23,053 nt of DNA from JAKZSU01 sp047517485 (lineage in GTDB: Bacteria; Pseudomonadota; Alphaproteobacteria; UBA7887). The notes under the pieces are model-generated. The model saw nothing but the letters and a program-made list of their open reading frames with translations. It searched no databases and was not told the origin of the DNA. The number at the start of each line of letters is the position of its first letter. The first letter of the stretch is position 1. The position numbers and the translations under genes are program-made. The DNA lies in assembly GCA_047517485.1 (NCBI GenBank), contig JAKZSU010000236.1, forward strand, positions 1 to 23,053. The letters run 5' to 3'. Below are positions 16,057-23,053 of this stretch, one piece after another.

Positions 16057-17193
16057 ATGCCCGAGAGCGCGGTCTATACGTCCGATCATGAAATTTTTCG
16101 CGATAGCGTCCGCGCCTTTATCGAGCGCGAGGTGATGCCCTATCACGACCAATGGGAAAAGGACGGCATCGTCCCGCGCGAGTTTTGGCTGAAAGCGGGC
16201 GAGGCCGGTCTGTTGTGCTGCAGCATCCCGGAAGAGTACGGCGGACCCGGCGCGGACTTCTCGTATGCCGCCGTGGTCAACGAGGAATTCTCCCGCGCCG
16301 GCGCCTCGGGCCCAGGGCTATCGGTGCACTGCGACATTGTCGCGCCTTACATTCTGCATTACGGATCCGAGGAGCAGAAACGCGAGTGGCTGCCGCGATT
16401 CTGCCGTGGCGAGGCGATCGGCGCGATCGCGATGACCGAGCCGGGTACGGGGAGCGATCTGCAAGCGGTGAAAACCACCGCGATCGCCGATGGCAATCAT
16501 CTGGTGGTCAACGGTCAGAAGACCTTCATCACCAACGGCCAAAGCGCCGATGTGGTGATCACCGTCGCCAAGACCGATCCCGAGAAGGGCGCGCACGGCA
16601 CCAGCCTGGTGCTCGTCGAGACCGATCGCGAGGGTTTTTCGCGCGGCCGCAATCTGGAGAAAGTCGGCCTCAAGGCGCAAGACACCTCGGAGCTGTTTTA
16701 CGACAACGTTCGGGTGCCGCGCACCAATCTGCTCGGCGACGAGGGCAAGGGCTTTCAATACCTGATGCAGGACCTGCCGCAGGAGCGGCTGATCATCGCC
16801 ATCGGCGCGATCGCCGCGGCCGAGGCGGCGCTCGAGTGGACCCTGGAATATGTCCGCGAACGCCGGGCGTTCGGCAAGGCGATCGCCGAGTTTCAGAACA
16901 CGCGGTTTAAGCTTGCCGAGCTCTCGACGGAGATCAGTGTTGGTCGAATATTCGTCGATAAATGTTTGGAATTGCACATGAAAGGTGAATTGGACGCGAC
17001 CATGGGCGCGAAAGCCAAACTCTGGTGCAGCGAAATGCAGGGCCGCGTGCTCGACGAATGTGTTCAGTTACACGGCGGATACGGCTATATGTGGGAATAT
17101 CCGATCGCCCGCGGCTGGGCCGATGCGCGCATCCAGCGCATCTATGGCGGCACCAGCGAGATCATGAAGGAAGTGATCAGCCGGGCGCTGTGA
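16057..17193 (+). CDS. acyl-CoA dehydrogenase, long-chain (LCAD)-like
   Basis: 378 residues of an FAD enzyme catalysing the first dehydrogenation of beta-oxidation. The FAD-contacting segment AIAMTEPGTGSDLQAVKTTA lies at 124-143 and RRAFGKAIAEFQNTRFKLAEL at 269-289. At the place of the MCAD catalytic glutamate (YEGTS) this protein has YGGTSEIMKEV with glycine G364. The base is instead expected to be E243 in DLPQERLIIA, as in LCAD and isovaleryl-CoA dehydrogenase, and the closing motif YGGTSEIMKE is also LCAD-like. The ATG at 16057 is set by a strong AAGGAGA six bases upstream; an in-frame ATG at 16000 lacks one. It is the first gene of a plus-strand operon with thiolase and FadJ-like genes. 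Confidence 0.92.
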   Translation: MPESAVYTSDHEIFRDSVRAFIEREVMPYHDQWEKDGIVPREFWLKAGEAGLLCCSIPEEYGGPGADFSYAAVVNEEFSRAGASGPGLSVHCDIVAPYILHYGSEEQKREWLPRFCRGEAIGAIAMTEPGTGSDLQAVKTTAIADGNHLVVNGQKTFITNGQSADVVITVAKTDPEKGAHGTSLVLVETDREGFSRGRNLEKVGLKAQDTSELFYDNVRVPRTNLLGDEGKGFQYLMQDLPQERLIIAIGAIAAAEAALEWTLEYVRERRAFGKAIAEFQNTRFKLAELSTEISVGRIFVDKCLELHMKGELDATMGAKAKLWCSEMQGRVLDECVQLHGGYGYMWEYPIARGWADARIQRIYGGTSEIMKEVISRAL

Positions 17194-17219
17194 TCGGCCG
17201 AGAAATTCGAGGAGAGATC

Positions 17220-18428
17220 ATGACCGACGCTTATATTTTCGACGCCGTTCGCACCCCGCGCGGCCGCGGCAAGAAGAGCGGCTCGCTGCACGAAGTGACA
17301 CCAATGCGCCTGGCCTCGACCGCGCTGCAAGCGGTGCGCGACCGCAACGGCTTGGACACCGCGGCGGTCGACGACGTCATCCTCGGGGTGGTCGAACCGG
17401 TCGGCGAACAGGGCGCCGATATCGCCCGCGTCGCGGCGCTCGATGCCGGTTATGACGAGTCGGTGGCGGGGGTCCAGATTAACCGCTTCTGCGCGTCCGG
17501 CCTCGAGGCGGTCAACATGGCGTCGGCCCAGGTGATGTCGGGCCAATCCGACATGGCGATCGGCGGTGGGGTCGAGTCGATGTCGCGGGTGCCGATGTTC
17601 TCCGGCGGCGGCGCCTGGATGGTCGATCCCGATGTCGCCTTCAAGACCTATTTCGTGCCACAGGGCATTTCCGCCGATCTCGTCGCCACCAAATACGGCT
17701 TCAGCCGCGACGATGTCGATGCCTATTCGGTCGAGTCGCAAAAGCGCGCCAAGGCGGCGTGGGACGACGGCCGCTTCAACGGCAGCGTGATCCCGGTGAC
17801 CGACCAGAACGGCTTGACCGTGCTCGATCATGACGAACATATGCGCCCCGAGACGACGATGCAGACCCTCGCCGCGCTCGACCCCTCGTTCACCCAACAG
17901 GGCGAGGACTACGGCTTCGACGCGGTCGCGGTGCAGCGCTATCCGGAATTCGAACGCATCACCCATGTCCATCACGCCGGCAACTCGTCCGGAATCGTCG
18001 ATGGCGCGGCGGCGGTTCTCGTCGGCACCAAGGAGGCCGGCGAACGCCAAGGGTTAACCCCGCGGGCCCGCGTCCGGGCCTTTACCTCGATCGGCAGCGA
18101 GCCGACGATCATGCTCACCGGCCCCAGCGCGTCGGCGGAAAAAGCGCTCGCGCGCGCCGGCATGGCCTCGGGCGACATCGATCTCTACGAACTCAACGAA
18201 GCCTTCGCCGCGGTGGTGCTGCGCTTCATGGACGCGCTCGACGTGTCGCACGACAAGATCAACGTCAATGGCGGCGCCATCGCCATGGGCCATCCGCTCG
18301 GCGCCACCGGGGCGATGATCCTCGGTACCCTGCTCGACGAACTCGAACGCCGCGACCTGGAAACCGGCCTCGCGACACTCTGCGTCGGCGCCGGCATGGG
18401 CACGGCAACGATCATCGAACGCGTCTAA
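17220..18428 (+). CDS. acetyl-CoA C-acyltransferase (thiolase)
   Basis: 402 residues. It cleaves 3-ketoacyl-CoA with CoA, the last step of a beta-oxidation turn. The nucleophile is C91 in INRFCASGLEAV. The catalytic histidine lies in GGAIAMGHPLGATG and the second cysteine in TLCVGAGMGTA, with NEAFAA also present, so all active-site blocks are intact. The ATG at 17220 follows GAGGAGAG, 26 bases after the acyl-CoA dehydrogenase gene; an in-frame start at 17025 would lie inside that gene. With the FadJ-like product it forms the usual thiolase plus multifunctional-enzyme pair. Confidence 0.95.
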   Translation: MTDAYIFDAVRTPRGRGKKSGSLHEVTPMRLASTALQAVRDRNGLDTAAVDDVILGVVEPVGEQGADIARVAALDAGYDESVAGVQINRFCASGLEAVNMASAQVMSGQSDMAIGGGVESMSRVPMFSGGGAWMVDPDVAFKTYFVPQGISADLVATKYGFSRDDVDAYSVESQKRAKAAWDDGRFNGSVIPVTDQNGLTVLDHDEHMRPETTMQTLAALDPSFTQQGEDYGFDAVAVQRYPEFERITHVHHAGNSSGIVDGAAAVLVGTKEAGERQGLTPRARVRAFTSIGSEPTIMLTGPSASAEKALARAGMASGDIDLYELNEAFAAVVLRFMDALDVSHDKINVNGGAIAMGHPLGATGAMILGTLLDELERRDLETGLATLCVGAGMGTATIIERV

Positions 18429-18452
18429 CCGCCGCCTGCCGGCGGACGGTTT
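18429..18452 (+). other. GC-rich hairpin between thiolase and FadJ-like genes
   Basis: Immediately after the thiolase stop, CCGCCG (18429-18434) and CGGCGG (18440-18445) can pair around a 5-base loop, followed by ACGGTTTAAAAA. It could be a weak intra-operon terminator or processing site that lowers expression of the downstream gene. The T-run is too short for a confident terminator call. Confidence 0.3.
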
Positions 18453-18509
18453 AAAAAGGATAACGGCGGCTCCGCGGTGGCGGGGCCGCTGGCGGTTTCG
18501 GAGGACGAC

Positions 18510-20651
18510 ATGATTGACATCGACATCGCCGCTGACGGCATCGCGACCTTGACCTGGAACATGGCCGATCGGTCGATGAACGTGCTCAACGACGCCTCGA
18601 TGGCGGCGTTCGGCGCGGCGGTCACCCAAGTCGTCGCGGACGAGGCGGTGACCGGCGTGATCGTCACCTCGGCGAAACGCGATTTTATCGCCGGCGCCGA
18701 TCTATTCGCGCTGATCCAGGCTGACGACGCGCAAACCGTGTTCGACATGTCGCGCGGCTTGCACACTTTGAGCCGAACCATGGAAACCTGCGGCAAACCC
18801 TTTGTCGCGGCGCTGCCAGGGACCGCGCTCGGCGGCGGACTCGAAATCGCCCTGGCCTGCCACCGCCGCATCGCCGCCGACAATCCGAAGGCGCTGTTCG
18901 GCCAGCCCGAGGTCACCGTCGGCCTGCTGCCCGGCGGCGGCGGCACCCAACGCCTGCCGCGGATGATCGGCGCCCGCGCGGCGCTGCCGCTGATGGCCGA
19001 GGGGCGCAATATCAGTGCCGCGGCGGCGCTCGAGGCCGGCATACTCGACGCCATCGTCCCCGCCGACACCCTGCTCGACGAGGCGCGCGCGTGGCTCGCG
19101 AGCGACCAGGCCATTGCCACCCAGCCGTGGGATCGCAAGGGCTTCAAAATTCCCGGCGGCGGCGTTTGGGGCCCCGGCGCGATGCAGACCTTCGTCGCCG
19201 GCAACGCGCTGGCGCGCGCCAAGAGCCGCGGCAATTATCCTGCGGTGCAGGCGATCTTGAGCTGCGTCTACGAGGGCCTGTTGGTCGATATCGACACCGG
19301 TCTAAAAGCCGAGGCACGCTGGTTCACCAGCCTGGTGCTCGGCCCAGTGGCGAAGAACATGATCCGCAGCCTGTTCATCAACATGGGCGCGGCGAACAAG
19401 CTCGCGGCGCGCCCCAAGGACGTGCCGAGTGCCGACTACACCAAGGTCGGTATCCTCGGCGCCGGCATGATGGGCGCCGGTATCGCCTATGCGTCGGCGA
19501 TGGCCGGCCTCGAGGTGGTGTTGCTCGACAGCGACCAGCCGCTCGCCGAGCGCGGCAAGGCATATTCAGAGAAGCTGCTCGCCAAGCGGGTCGAGCGCGG
19601 CCGCATGGACGAGGCAAAGCGCGACGCGACGCTGACAAATATTCAGCCGACCGCCGATTACGCCGATCTCGCGGGCTGCGACCTGATCATCGAGGCGGTG
19701 TTCGAGAACCGCGACATCAAGGCCGACGTCACCAAAAAGGCCGAGGCGGTAATCGCCGAAGACGCGATATTCGCCTCGAACACCTCGACCCTACCAATCA
19801 CCGGGCTGGCCGAAGCCAGCGCGAGGCCGGCGAATTTCATTGGCCTGCACTTTTTTTCGCCGGTCGACAAGATGCCGCTCGTCGAGATCATCCGCGGCGA
19901 AGCGACTTCGGACGAATGCCTGGCGCGGTCGATGGATTTCGTCAAGCGCATTCGCAAAACGCCGATCGTGGTCAACGACAGCCGCGGCTTCTACACCAGC
20001 CGGGTGTTCGGCACCTATGTCCGCGAGGGCATGGCGATGCTCGCCGAAGGGATCAAACCGGCGCTGATCGAGAATGCCGGCCGGATGACCGGCATGCCGG
20101 TCGGACCGCTGGCCGTGGGCGACGAAGTCTCGATCGAGCTGATGCACAAAGTCGCGATGCAGACCAAGGCCGATCTTGGCGAGGCCTATATCGCCCCCGC
20201 CGGCGAGGCGGTGATGACCACGATGGTGGAGACCCTGGGCCGCCTCGGCCGCAAAGCCGGCAAGGGCTTTTACGACTATCCCGAGAACGAACGCAAACGT
20301 CTGTGGCCCGGTCTCGCCGCGCAGTTCCCGATCGCCGCGGACCAGCCCGATGTCGAGGAAGTGAAACAGCGCCTACTCTATGTCCAGGCGATCGAGACCA
20401 CGCGCTGCCTCGAGGAAGGCGTGCTGACCAGCGCCGCCGACGCCGATATCGGCTCGATCCTAGGCTGGGGCTTTCCGGCCTACGCCGGCGGCACCCTGTC
20501 GCTAATCGACATGGTCGGGGCGGCGAACTTCGTCACCGCCTGCGACGGCCTCGCGCAACGCCACGGCGACCGCTTCACCCCGCCGAAGTTGCTCCGCGAC
20601 ATGGCGGCAAAAGGCGAGCGCTTCCACGACGATTCAAAGCTCGCGGCTTAA
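18510..20651 (+). CDS. FadJ/FadB-like enoyl-CoA hydratase / 3-hydroxyacyl-CoA dehydrogenase
   Basis: 713 residues with two enzymes in one chain. The N-terminal crotonase domain (about 1-190) has the oxyanion-hole region FIAGADL and the two catalytic glutamates E112 (GGGLEIALACH) and E134 (GQPEVTVGLLPGGGGTQRL). The dehydrogenase domain starts at about 310 with the NAD loop GILGAGMMGAGIAYA, the catalytic histidine H447 in GLHFFSPVDKMPLVEII, and NDSRGFYTSR. It carries out steps two and three of beta-oxidation. The length and domain order match FadJ/FadB alpha subunits. The ATG at 18510 has GGAGG nine bases upstream; the GTG at 18477 is less likely. It ends 17 bases from the convergent acyl-CoA ligase gene. 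Confidence 0.94.
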   Translation: MIDIDIAADGIATLTWNMADRSMNVLNDASMAAFGAAVTQVVADEAVTGVIVTSAKRDFIAGADLFALIQADDAQTVFDMSRGLHTLSRTMETCGKPFVAALPGTALGGGLEIALACHRRIAADNPKALFGQPEVTVGLLPGGGGTQRLPRMIGARAALPLMAEGRNISAAAALEAGILDAIVPADTLLDEARAWLASDQAIATQPWDRKGFKIPGGGVWGPGAMQTFVAGNALARAKSRGNYPAVQAILSCVYEGLLVDIDTGLKAEARWFTSLVLGPVAKNMIRSLFINMGAANKLAARPKDVPSADYTKVGILGAGMMGAGIAYASAMAGLEVVLLDSDQPLAERGKAYSEKLLAKRVERGRMDEAKRDATLTNIQPTADYADLAGCDLIIEAVFENRDIKADVTKKAEAVIAEDAIFASNTSTLPITGLAEASARPANFIGLHFFSPVDKMPLVEIIRGEATSDECLARSMDFVKRIRKTPIVVNDSRGFYTSRVFGTYVREGMAMLAEGIKPALIENAGRMTGMPVGPLAVGDEVSIELMHKVAMQTKADLGEAYIAPAGEAVMTTMVETLGRLGRKAGKGFYDYPENERKRLWPGLAAQFPIAADQPDVEEVKQRLLYVQAIETTRCLEEGVLTSAADADIGSILGWGFPAYAGGTLSLIDMVGAANFVTACDGLAQRHGDRFTPPKLLRDMAAKGERFHDDSKLAA

Positions 20652-20664
20652 CGCCGGCCGGCGT
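20651..20664. terminator. GC palindrome in the 17-base gap between convergent genes
   Basis: ACGCCGGCCGGCGT is a perfect 14-base palindrome that begins on the last base of the FadJ-like stop codon and ends just before the stop of the opposing ligase gene. It can form a 5-bp stem with a GGCC loop on either transcript. There is no T-run, so the bidirectional terminator role is inferred from position only. Confidence 0.35.
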
Positions 20665-20668
20665 CGGT

Positions 20669-22339
20669 TCAGCTACGCATACATTCGCCGGCGGCGGCCT
20701 CGGTATCCGGGCCGGCGGTGGGAAGCCGGTAGTCGGCGAACTGTTCCCGCAGCCTTGTCTTGAGAACCTTGCCGGTCGGCGTGTGGGGCAACTCGTCGAC
20801 AAAGGTCACGTCGTCGGGCAGCCACCATTTGGCGACCTTGTCTGTGAGATAAGTGATCATCTCGTCCTTGGTCACCGGCGCGCCGTCGGCGCGCACCACG
20901 ACGAGCAACGGGCGCTCGTCCCACTTCGGGTGCGGCAGGCCGATCACCGCCGCCTCGGCGACGCCGGGGTGGCCCATCGCGGAATTCTCCAGCTCGATCG
21001 ACGAGATCCATTCGCCGCCCGACTTGATCACGTCCTTGGCGCGGTCGGTGATATGCATCCGGCCCTCCGGATCGAGGGTGGCGATATCGCCGGTCGGGAA
21101 CCATCCTTCGGCGTCGAGCTTGTCGCCGCCTTCGTCCCTTAGATAACCGCTGGCGACCCACGGCCCGCGCACCATCAACTCGCCCGAGGTCTTACCGTCG
21201 CGCGGCAACTCCCCACCATCGTCATCGACGATACGCATCTCGATACCGTAGATTCCCCGGCCCTGCTTGAGCTTGAGCGCGTAGCGCGCATCCGGATCAA
21301 GCTTCTCGTCCCCCGCCTTGAGCTGGCCGGTGGTCCCCAACGGGCTGGTCTCGGTCATGCCCCAGGCGTGAAACACCTCGACGTCAAAGTCTTCCTGCAG
21401 CTCGCGCATCATGCTTTCGGGGATCGCGGTGCCGCCGATCACCGTGCGCTCGATCGAATTGATGCGTTTGCCCGAGGCCTTGAGATAATTGATCAGACCG
21501 AGCCAGACCGTCGGCACCCCGAGCGCGATGGTAACGCCCTCCGCCTCGATCAACTCGTGGAGCTTTTCGCCGTCCATGAACGGTCCGGGATAGACGATCC
21601 CGGCACCGCACGCGGCGCAGGCATAGGGCGTCCCCCAGCAATTGGCGTGAAACATCGGCACGATCGCCAGCAGCGTGTCGCGATTGCCGATCCCCAGCGT
21701 GTCGGCGCCGAGCACACACAGGGTATGCAACACCGTCGAGCGGTGGCTGTAGAGCACGCCCTTGGGATTGCCGGTGGTGCCCGACGTGTAACACAGCGAC
21801 GAGGCGGTATTCTCGTCGAAGGTCGGCCAGTCGATGGTCTCGGGCTCGGTGGCGATGAGGTCTTCGTAGCACATGACGTTGGTGAGCGTGGTCTCGGGCA
21901 TTTCGTCGCGCCCGCACATCAAGACGAACCCTTCAACCGTCTCCAACTGATCGGCGATCCCCTCGACCAAGGTCACGAAAGTCAGGTCGGGGAACAGGAA
22001 CCGATCTTCCGCGTGATTGGCGATATAGACGATCTGCTCGCCGAACAGACGCGGATTGATCGTATGGCACACCGCGCCGATCCCCGGCACGGCGAAATAT
22101 ATTTCGAAATGCCGATGATTATTCCAGGCGATGGTCGCCACCCGGTCGCCTTGTCGGACGCCAAGTGTTTGCAGCGCATTGGCGAGGCGTTGGGTGCGGG
22201 CATAGGTGTCGCGATAGTTGGCGCGATGGATCGATCCGTCCATCAACCGACTGACGATTTCACGGTTCCCGTGATACTCCGCCGCGTATTTGATCAAGGA
22301 CGAGATCATCAGCGGCGTGTCCATCATCAATCCACGCAT
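20669..22339 (-). CDS. FadD-like long-chain / medium-chain acyl-CoA synthetase
   Basis: 556 residues. It activates fatty acids to acyl-CoA with ATP. The ATP-binding loop YTSGTTGNPKG lies at 184-194, GMTETSPLG near 340, and PTGDIATLDPEGRMHITDRAKDVIKSGGEWISSIELE carries the A7/A8 motifs. The A10 lysine is in PTGKVLKTRLRE. The MRGLMMDTPLMISSLIKYAAEYHG opening matches the AlkK/FadD branch. The ATG at 22339 has GGGAGG seven bases upstream; a TTG one codon earlier is rejected. It follows the MarR gene on the same strand and converges on the beta-oxidation operon, for which it probably supplies substrate. Confidence 0.92.
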   Translation of the reverse strand: MRGLMMDTPLMISSLIKYAAEYHGNREIVSRLMDGSIHRANYRDTYARTQRLANALQTLGVRQGDRVATIAWNNHRHFEIYFAVPGIGAVCHTINPRLFGEQIVYIANHAEDRFLFPDLTFVTLVEGIADQLETVEGFVLMCGRDEMPETTLTNVMCYEDLIATEPETIDWPTFDENTASSLCYTSGTTGNPKGVLYSHRSTVLHTLCVLGADTLGIGNRDTLLAIVPMFHANCWGTPYACAACGAGIVYPGPFMDGEKLHELIEAEGVTIALGVPTVWLGLINYLKASGKRINSIERTVIGGTAIPESMMRELQEDFDVEVFHAWGMTETSPLGTTGQLKAGDEKLDPDARYALKLKQGRGIYGIEMRIVDDDGGELPRDGKTSGELMVRGPWVASGYLRDEGGDKLDAEGWFPTGDIATLDPEGRMHITDRAKDVIKSGGEWISSIELENSAMGHPGVAEAAVIGLPHPKWDERPLLVVVRADGAPVTKDEMITYLTDKVAKWWLPDDVTFVDELPHTPTGKVLKTRLREQFADYRLPTAGPDTEAAAGECMRS

Positions 22340-22376
22340 CAACGCCTCCCGCAGGTCAATAAATTGTCGCTATCAT

Positions 22377-22401
22377 GCGCCGACTTTGAGGTGGTCGGCG
22401 C
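22377..22401 (-). promoter_or_regulatory. 8-bp inverted repeat between marR and the acyl-CoA synthetase gene
   Basis: GCGCCGAC (22377-22384) and GTCGGCGC (22394-22401) are perfectly complementary, 9 bases apart. The repeat sits in the 83-base gap after the MarR stop and 38 bases before the ligase start. It could be a rho-independent-like hairpin without a T-run, an attenuating stem in a joint transcript, or an operator bound by the MarR protein. Sequence alone does not decide. Confidence 0.4.
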
Positions 22402-22422
22402 GAAAAGGTCAAGGGCAATCGA

Positions 22423-22881
22423 CTATTTGCCGTGGTTCGAATCCTCGATGAGGTTTCTTCGGACCACCAACAACAGATCGACCAGCGTTTCCCGTTGCGA
22501 CTTCGACAATCCCGACACGATCATGTCGTAAAGGTCCTGCGCCGGCGCGCGCATGTCTTCCATGATCGGCGCCGCCTTTTCCGTCAGGTAAACCCGGTTG
22601 ATTCGGCGATCATTGGGGTCGGGCCGGCGTTCCACCCATCCCTTGGCCTCGAGCCAGTCGATCAGATTGCCCAGCGCCACCTTGCCAATTTCCAAGTTAT
22701 CGGCGAGTTCCGACTGGGTAAGCCCCTGGTCTCGGAAAACGTAGGTCAGAACCCACCATTGCGACCGGGTGAGTTCCAGCGATGCCACCCGCCGATCGAA
22801 CGCCGTGCGGGTCAACCGCGCGACGTCGCCCAAAAGGAAACCAAGATTGCGTTCGAAATCCACTTGCCGCGATTCGTCCAT
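22423..22881 (-). CDS. MarR-family transcriptional regulator
   Basis: 152 residues, the usual MarR length. The winged helix-turn-helix spans about 38-100: SQWWVLTYVF, then the recognition region LTQSELADNLEIGKVALGNLIDWLEAKGWV, then the wing RRPDPNDRRINRVYLT with the conserved D-x-R-R. Flanking helices give the dimer interface. Such regulators usually repress neighbouring genes and are released by a small ligand, sometimes an acyl- or aroyl-CoA. The adjacent FadD-like gene downstream on the same strand is the likely target, and perhaps the beta-oxidation operon. Its 5' side is only 48 bases from the transposase stop, so the insertion sequence may have replaced or altered its promoter. Confidence 0.9.
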   Translation of the reverse strand: MDESRQVDFERNLGFLLGDVARLTRTAFDRRVASLELTRSQWWVLTYVFRDQGLTQSELADNLEIGKVALGNLIDWLEAKGWVERRPDPNDRRINRVYLTEKAAPIMEDMRAPAQDLYDMIVSGLSKSQRETLVDLLLVVRRNLIEDSNHGK

Positions 22882-22922
22882 GTCTTGGTCCCGCGCTTAT
22901 TTCGATTTGTACGTTTCTTGCC

Positions 22923-23053
22923 TATCCGGTTAACGCCCATGACCGCTACATGTAGGGTGCCGCCACTCTCCCGAGTAAAGCTCGGCATAGGTTGGAGCAG
23001 AGGTGTCGCCCGCGATGCCGAGCAATGAGCGGAAGGCGTTGAACGGGTAGAAC
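22923..23053 (-). mobile_element. end of an IS1595-like insertion sequence (right copy)
   Basis: This is the transposase 3' end plus a few terminal bases. Read inward on the plus strand from 22923 (TATCCGGTTAAC), it matches the inward-read end of the left copy at 14 of 24 positions, a possible imperfect inverted repeat. The boundary is approximate. The element is in the same orientation as the left copy and continues beyond the window. Confidence 0.42.
22930..23053 (-). CDS. IS1595-family transposase, C-terminal fragment (enters from the right edge)
   Basis: The minus strand is open from the window edge to a TAA at 22932-22930, giving 40 residues: FYPFNAFRSLLGIAG, then DTSAPTYAELYSGEWRHPT and a short tail. 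This PF-x-AFR-x-LLG followed by APTY-x-x-LYSG-x-W-x-HP block looks like the C-terminal end of IS1595-type transposases; the match is from memory. The 5' part, with the zinc ribbon and catalytic DDE core, is outside the window. It has the same orientation as the N-terminal piece at the left edge, so the two could be separate copies of one element. Confidence 0.55.
   Translation of the reverse strand, partial: FYPFNAFRSLLGIAGDTSAPTYAELYSGEWRHPTCSGHGR

Noticed and set aside
15071..16135. Plus-strand open frame opposite nitronate monooxygenase
   Set aside because: It is a mirror of the minus-strand gene, which has clear family motifs, and it also runs into the divergent promoter and dehydrogenase start.
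19091..21142. A very long open frame overlapping the FadJ-like gene and running into the ligase
   Set aside because: It is rich in Arg/Gly/Ala without any recognisable domain and lies over two well-supported genes; this is the usual effect of high GC on a second frame.
22434..22444. GGTTCGAATCC, also tRNA-like
   Set aside because: It lies inside the 3' end of the MarR coding sequence and no cloverleaf can be drawn.
1..23053. A circular molecule closing 23053 to 1 through a 72-codon transposase
   Set aside because: The reading frame would be continuous across the join, but the product would lack the whole catalytic core, so collapsed ends of two element copies explain the data better.

Overview
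The window is high-GC DNA with tightly packed genes, frequent ATGA/GTGA stop-start overlaps and protein families (Mla-type lipid ABC transporter with a PqiC-like lipoprotein, RND efflux pump, CoA-dependent fatty-acid oxidation) that point to an alphaproteobacterium, probably Rhodospirillales-like. This is inferred from gene content and sequence style; there is no rRNA or other taxonomic marker. Both ends run into pieces of an IS1595-type transposase gene on the minus strand: its first 30 codons at the left edge and its last 40 at the right edge. The window therefore looks like a whole assembly contig that stopped inside two copies of a multicopy insertion sequence.

Left block (121-5498, plus strand): a probable single operon joining a partner-switching module to a lipid transporter. 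It encodes a GAF-SpoIIE/PP2C phosphatase (RsbU-like, N-terminus apparently removed by the IS), an RsbW-like histidine-kinase-fold anti-sigma/serine kinase, and a STAS-domain antagonist. These are followed without a real break by MlaE permease, MlaF ATPase, an unusually long MlaD (MCE) protein and a PqiC-like lipoprotein. The STAS protein sits where mlaB would be expected. This suggests, but does not prove, that a kinase/phosphatase switch controls an envelope lipid transporter. It is the most interesting thing in the window.

Middle block (5617-14965): a minus-strand PLP-dependent aromatic amino acid decarboxylase, divergent from an AlkA-type DNA glycosylase. Next come an RND efflux adaptor and pump, a YeeE/YedE (thiosulfate-transporter-like) membrane protein two bases downstream of the pump, and a short-form acyl-CoA ligase.

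Right block (14972-22881): fatty/aliphatic acid degradation. A minus-strand nitronate monooxygenase is broken by a one-base frameshift. Divergent from it is a plus-strand beta-oxidation operon (LCAD-like acyl-CoA dehydrogenase, thiolase, FadJ/FadB-like two-domain enzyme). A minus-strand FadD-like acyl-CoA ligase and its MarR-family regulator converge on that operon. Together they can activate an acid to its CoA ester and take it through all four steps of a beta-oxidation turn; MarR is the likely switch.

No tRNA, rRNA, CRISPR array, phage gene or replication origin was seen. No gene-free stretch exceeds 300 bases; the longest is 7778-7961.
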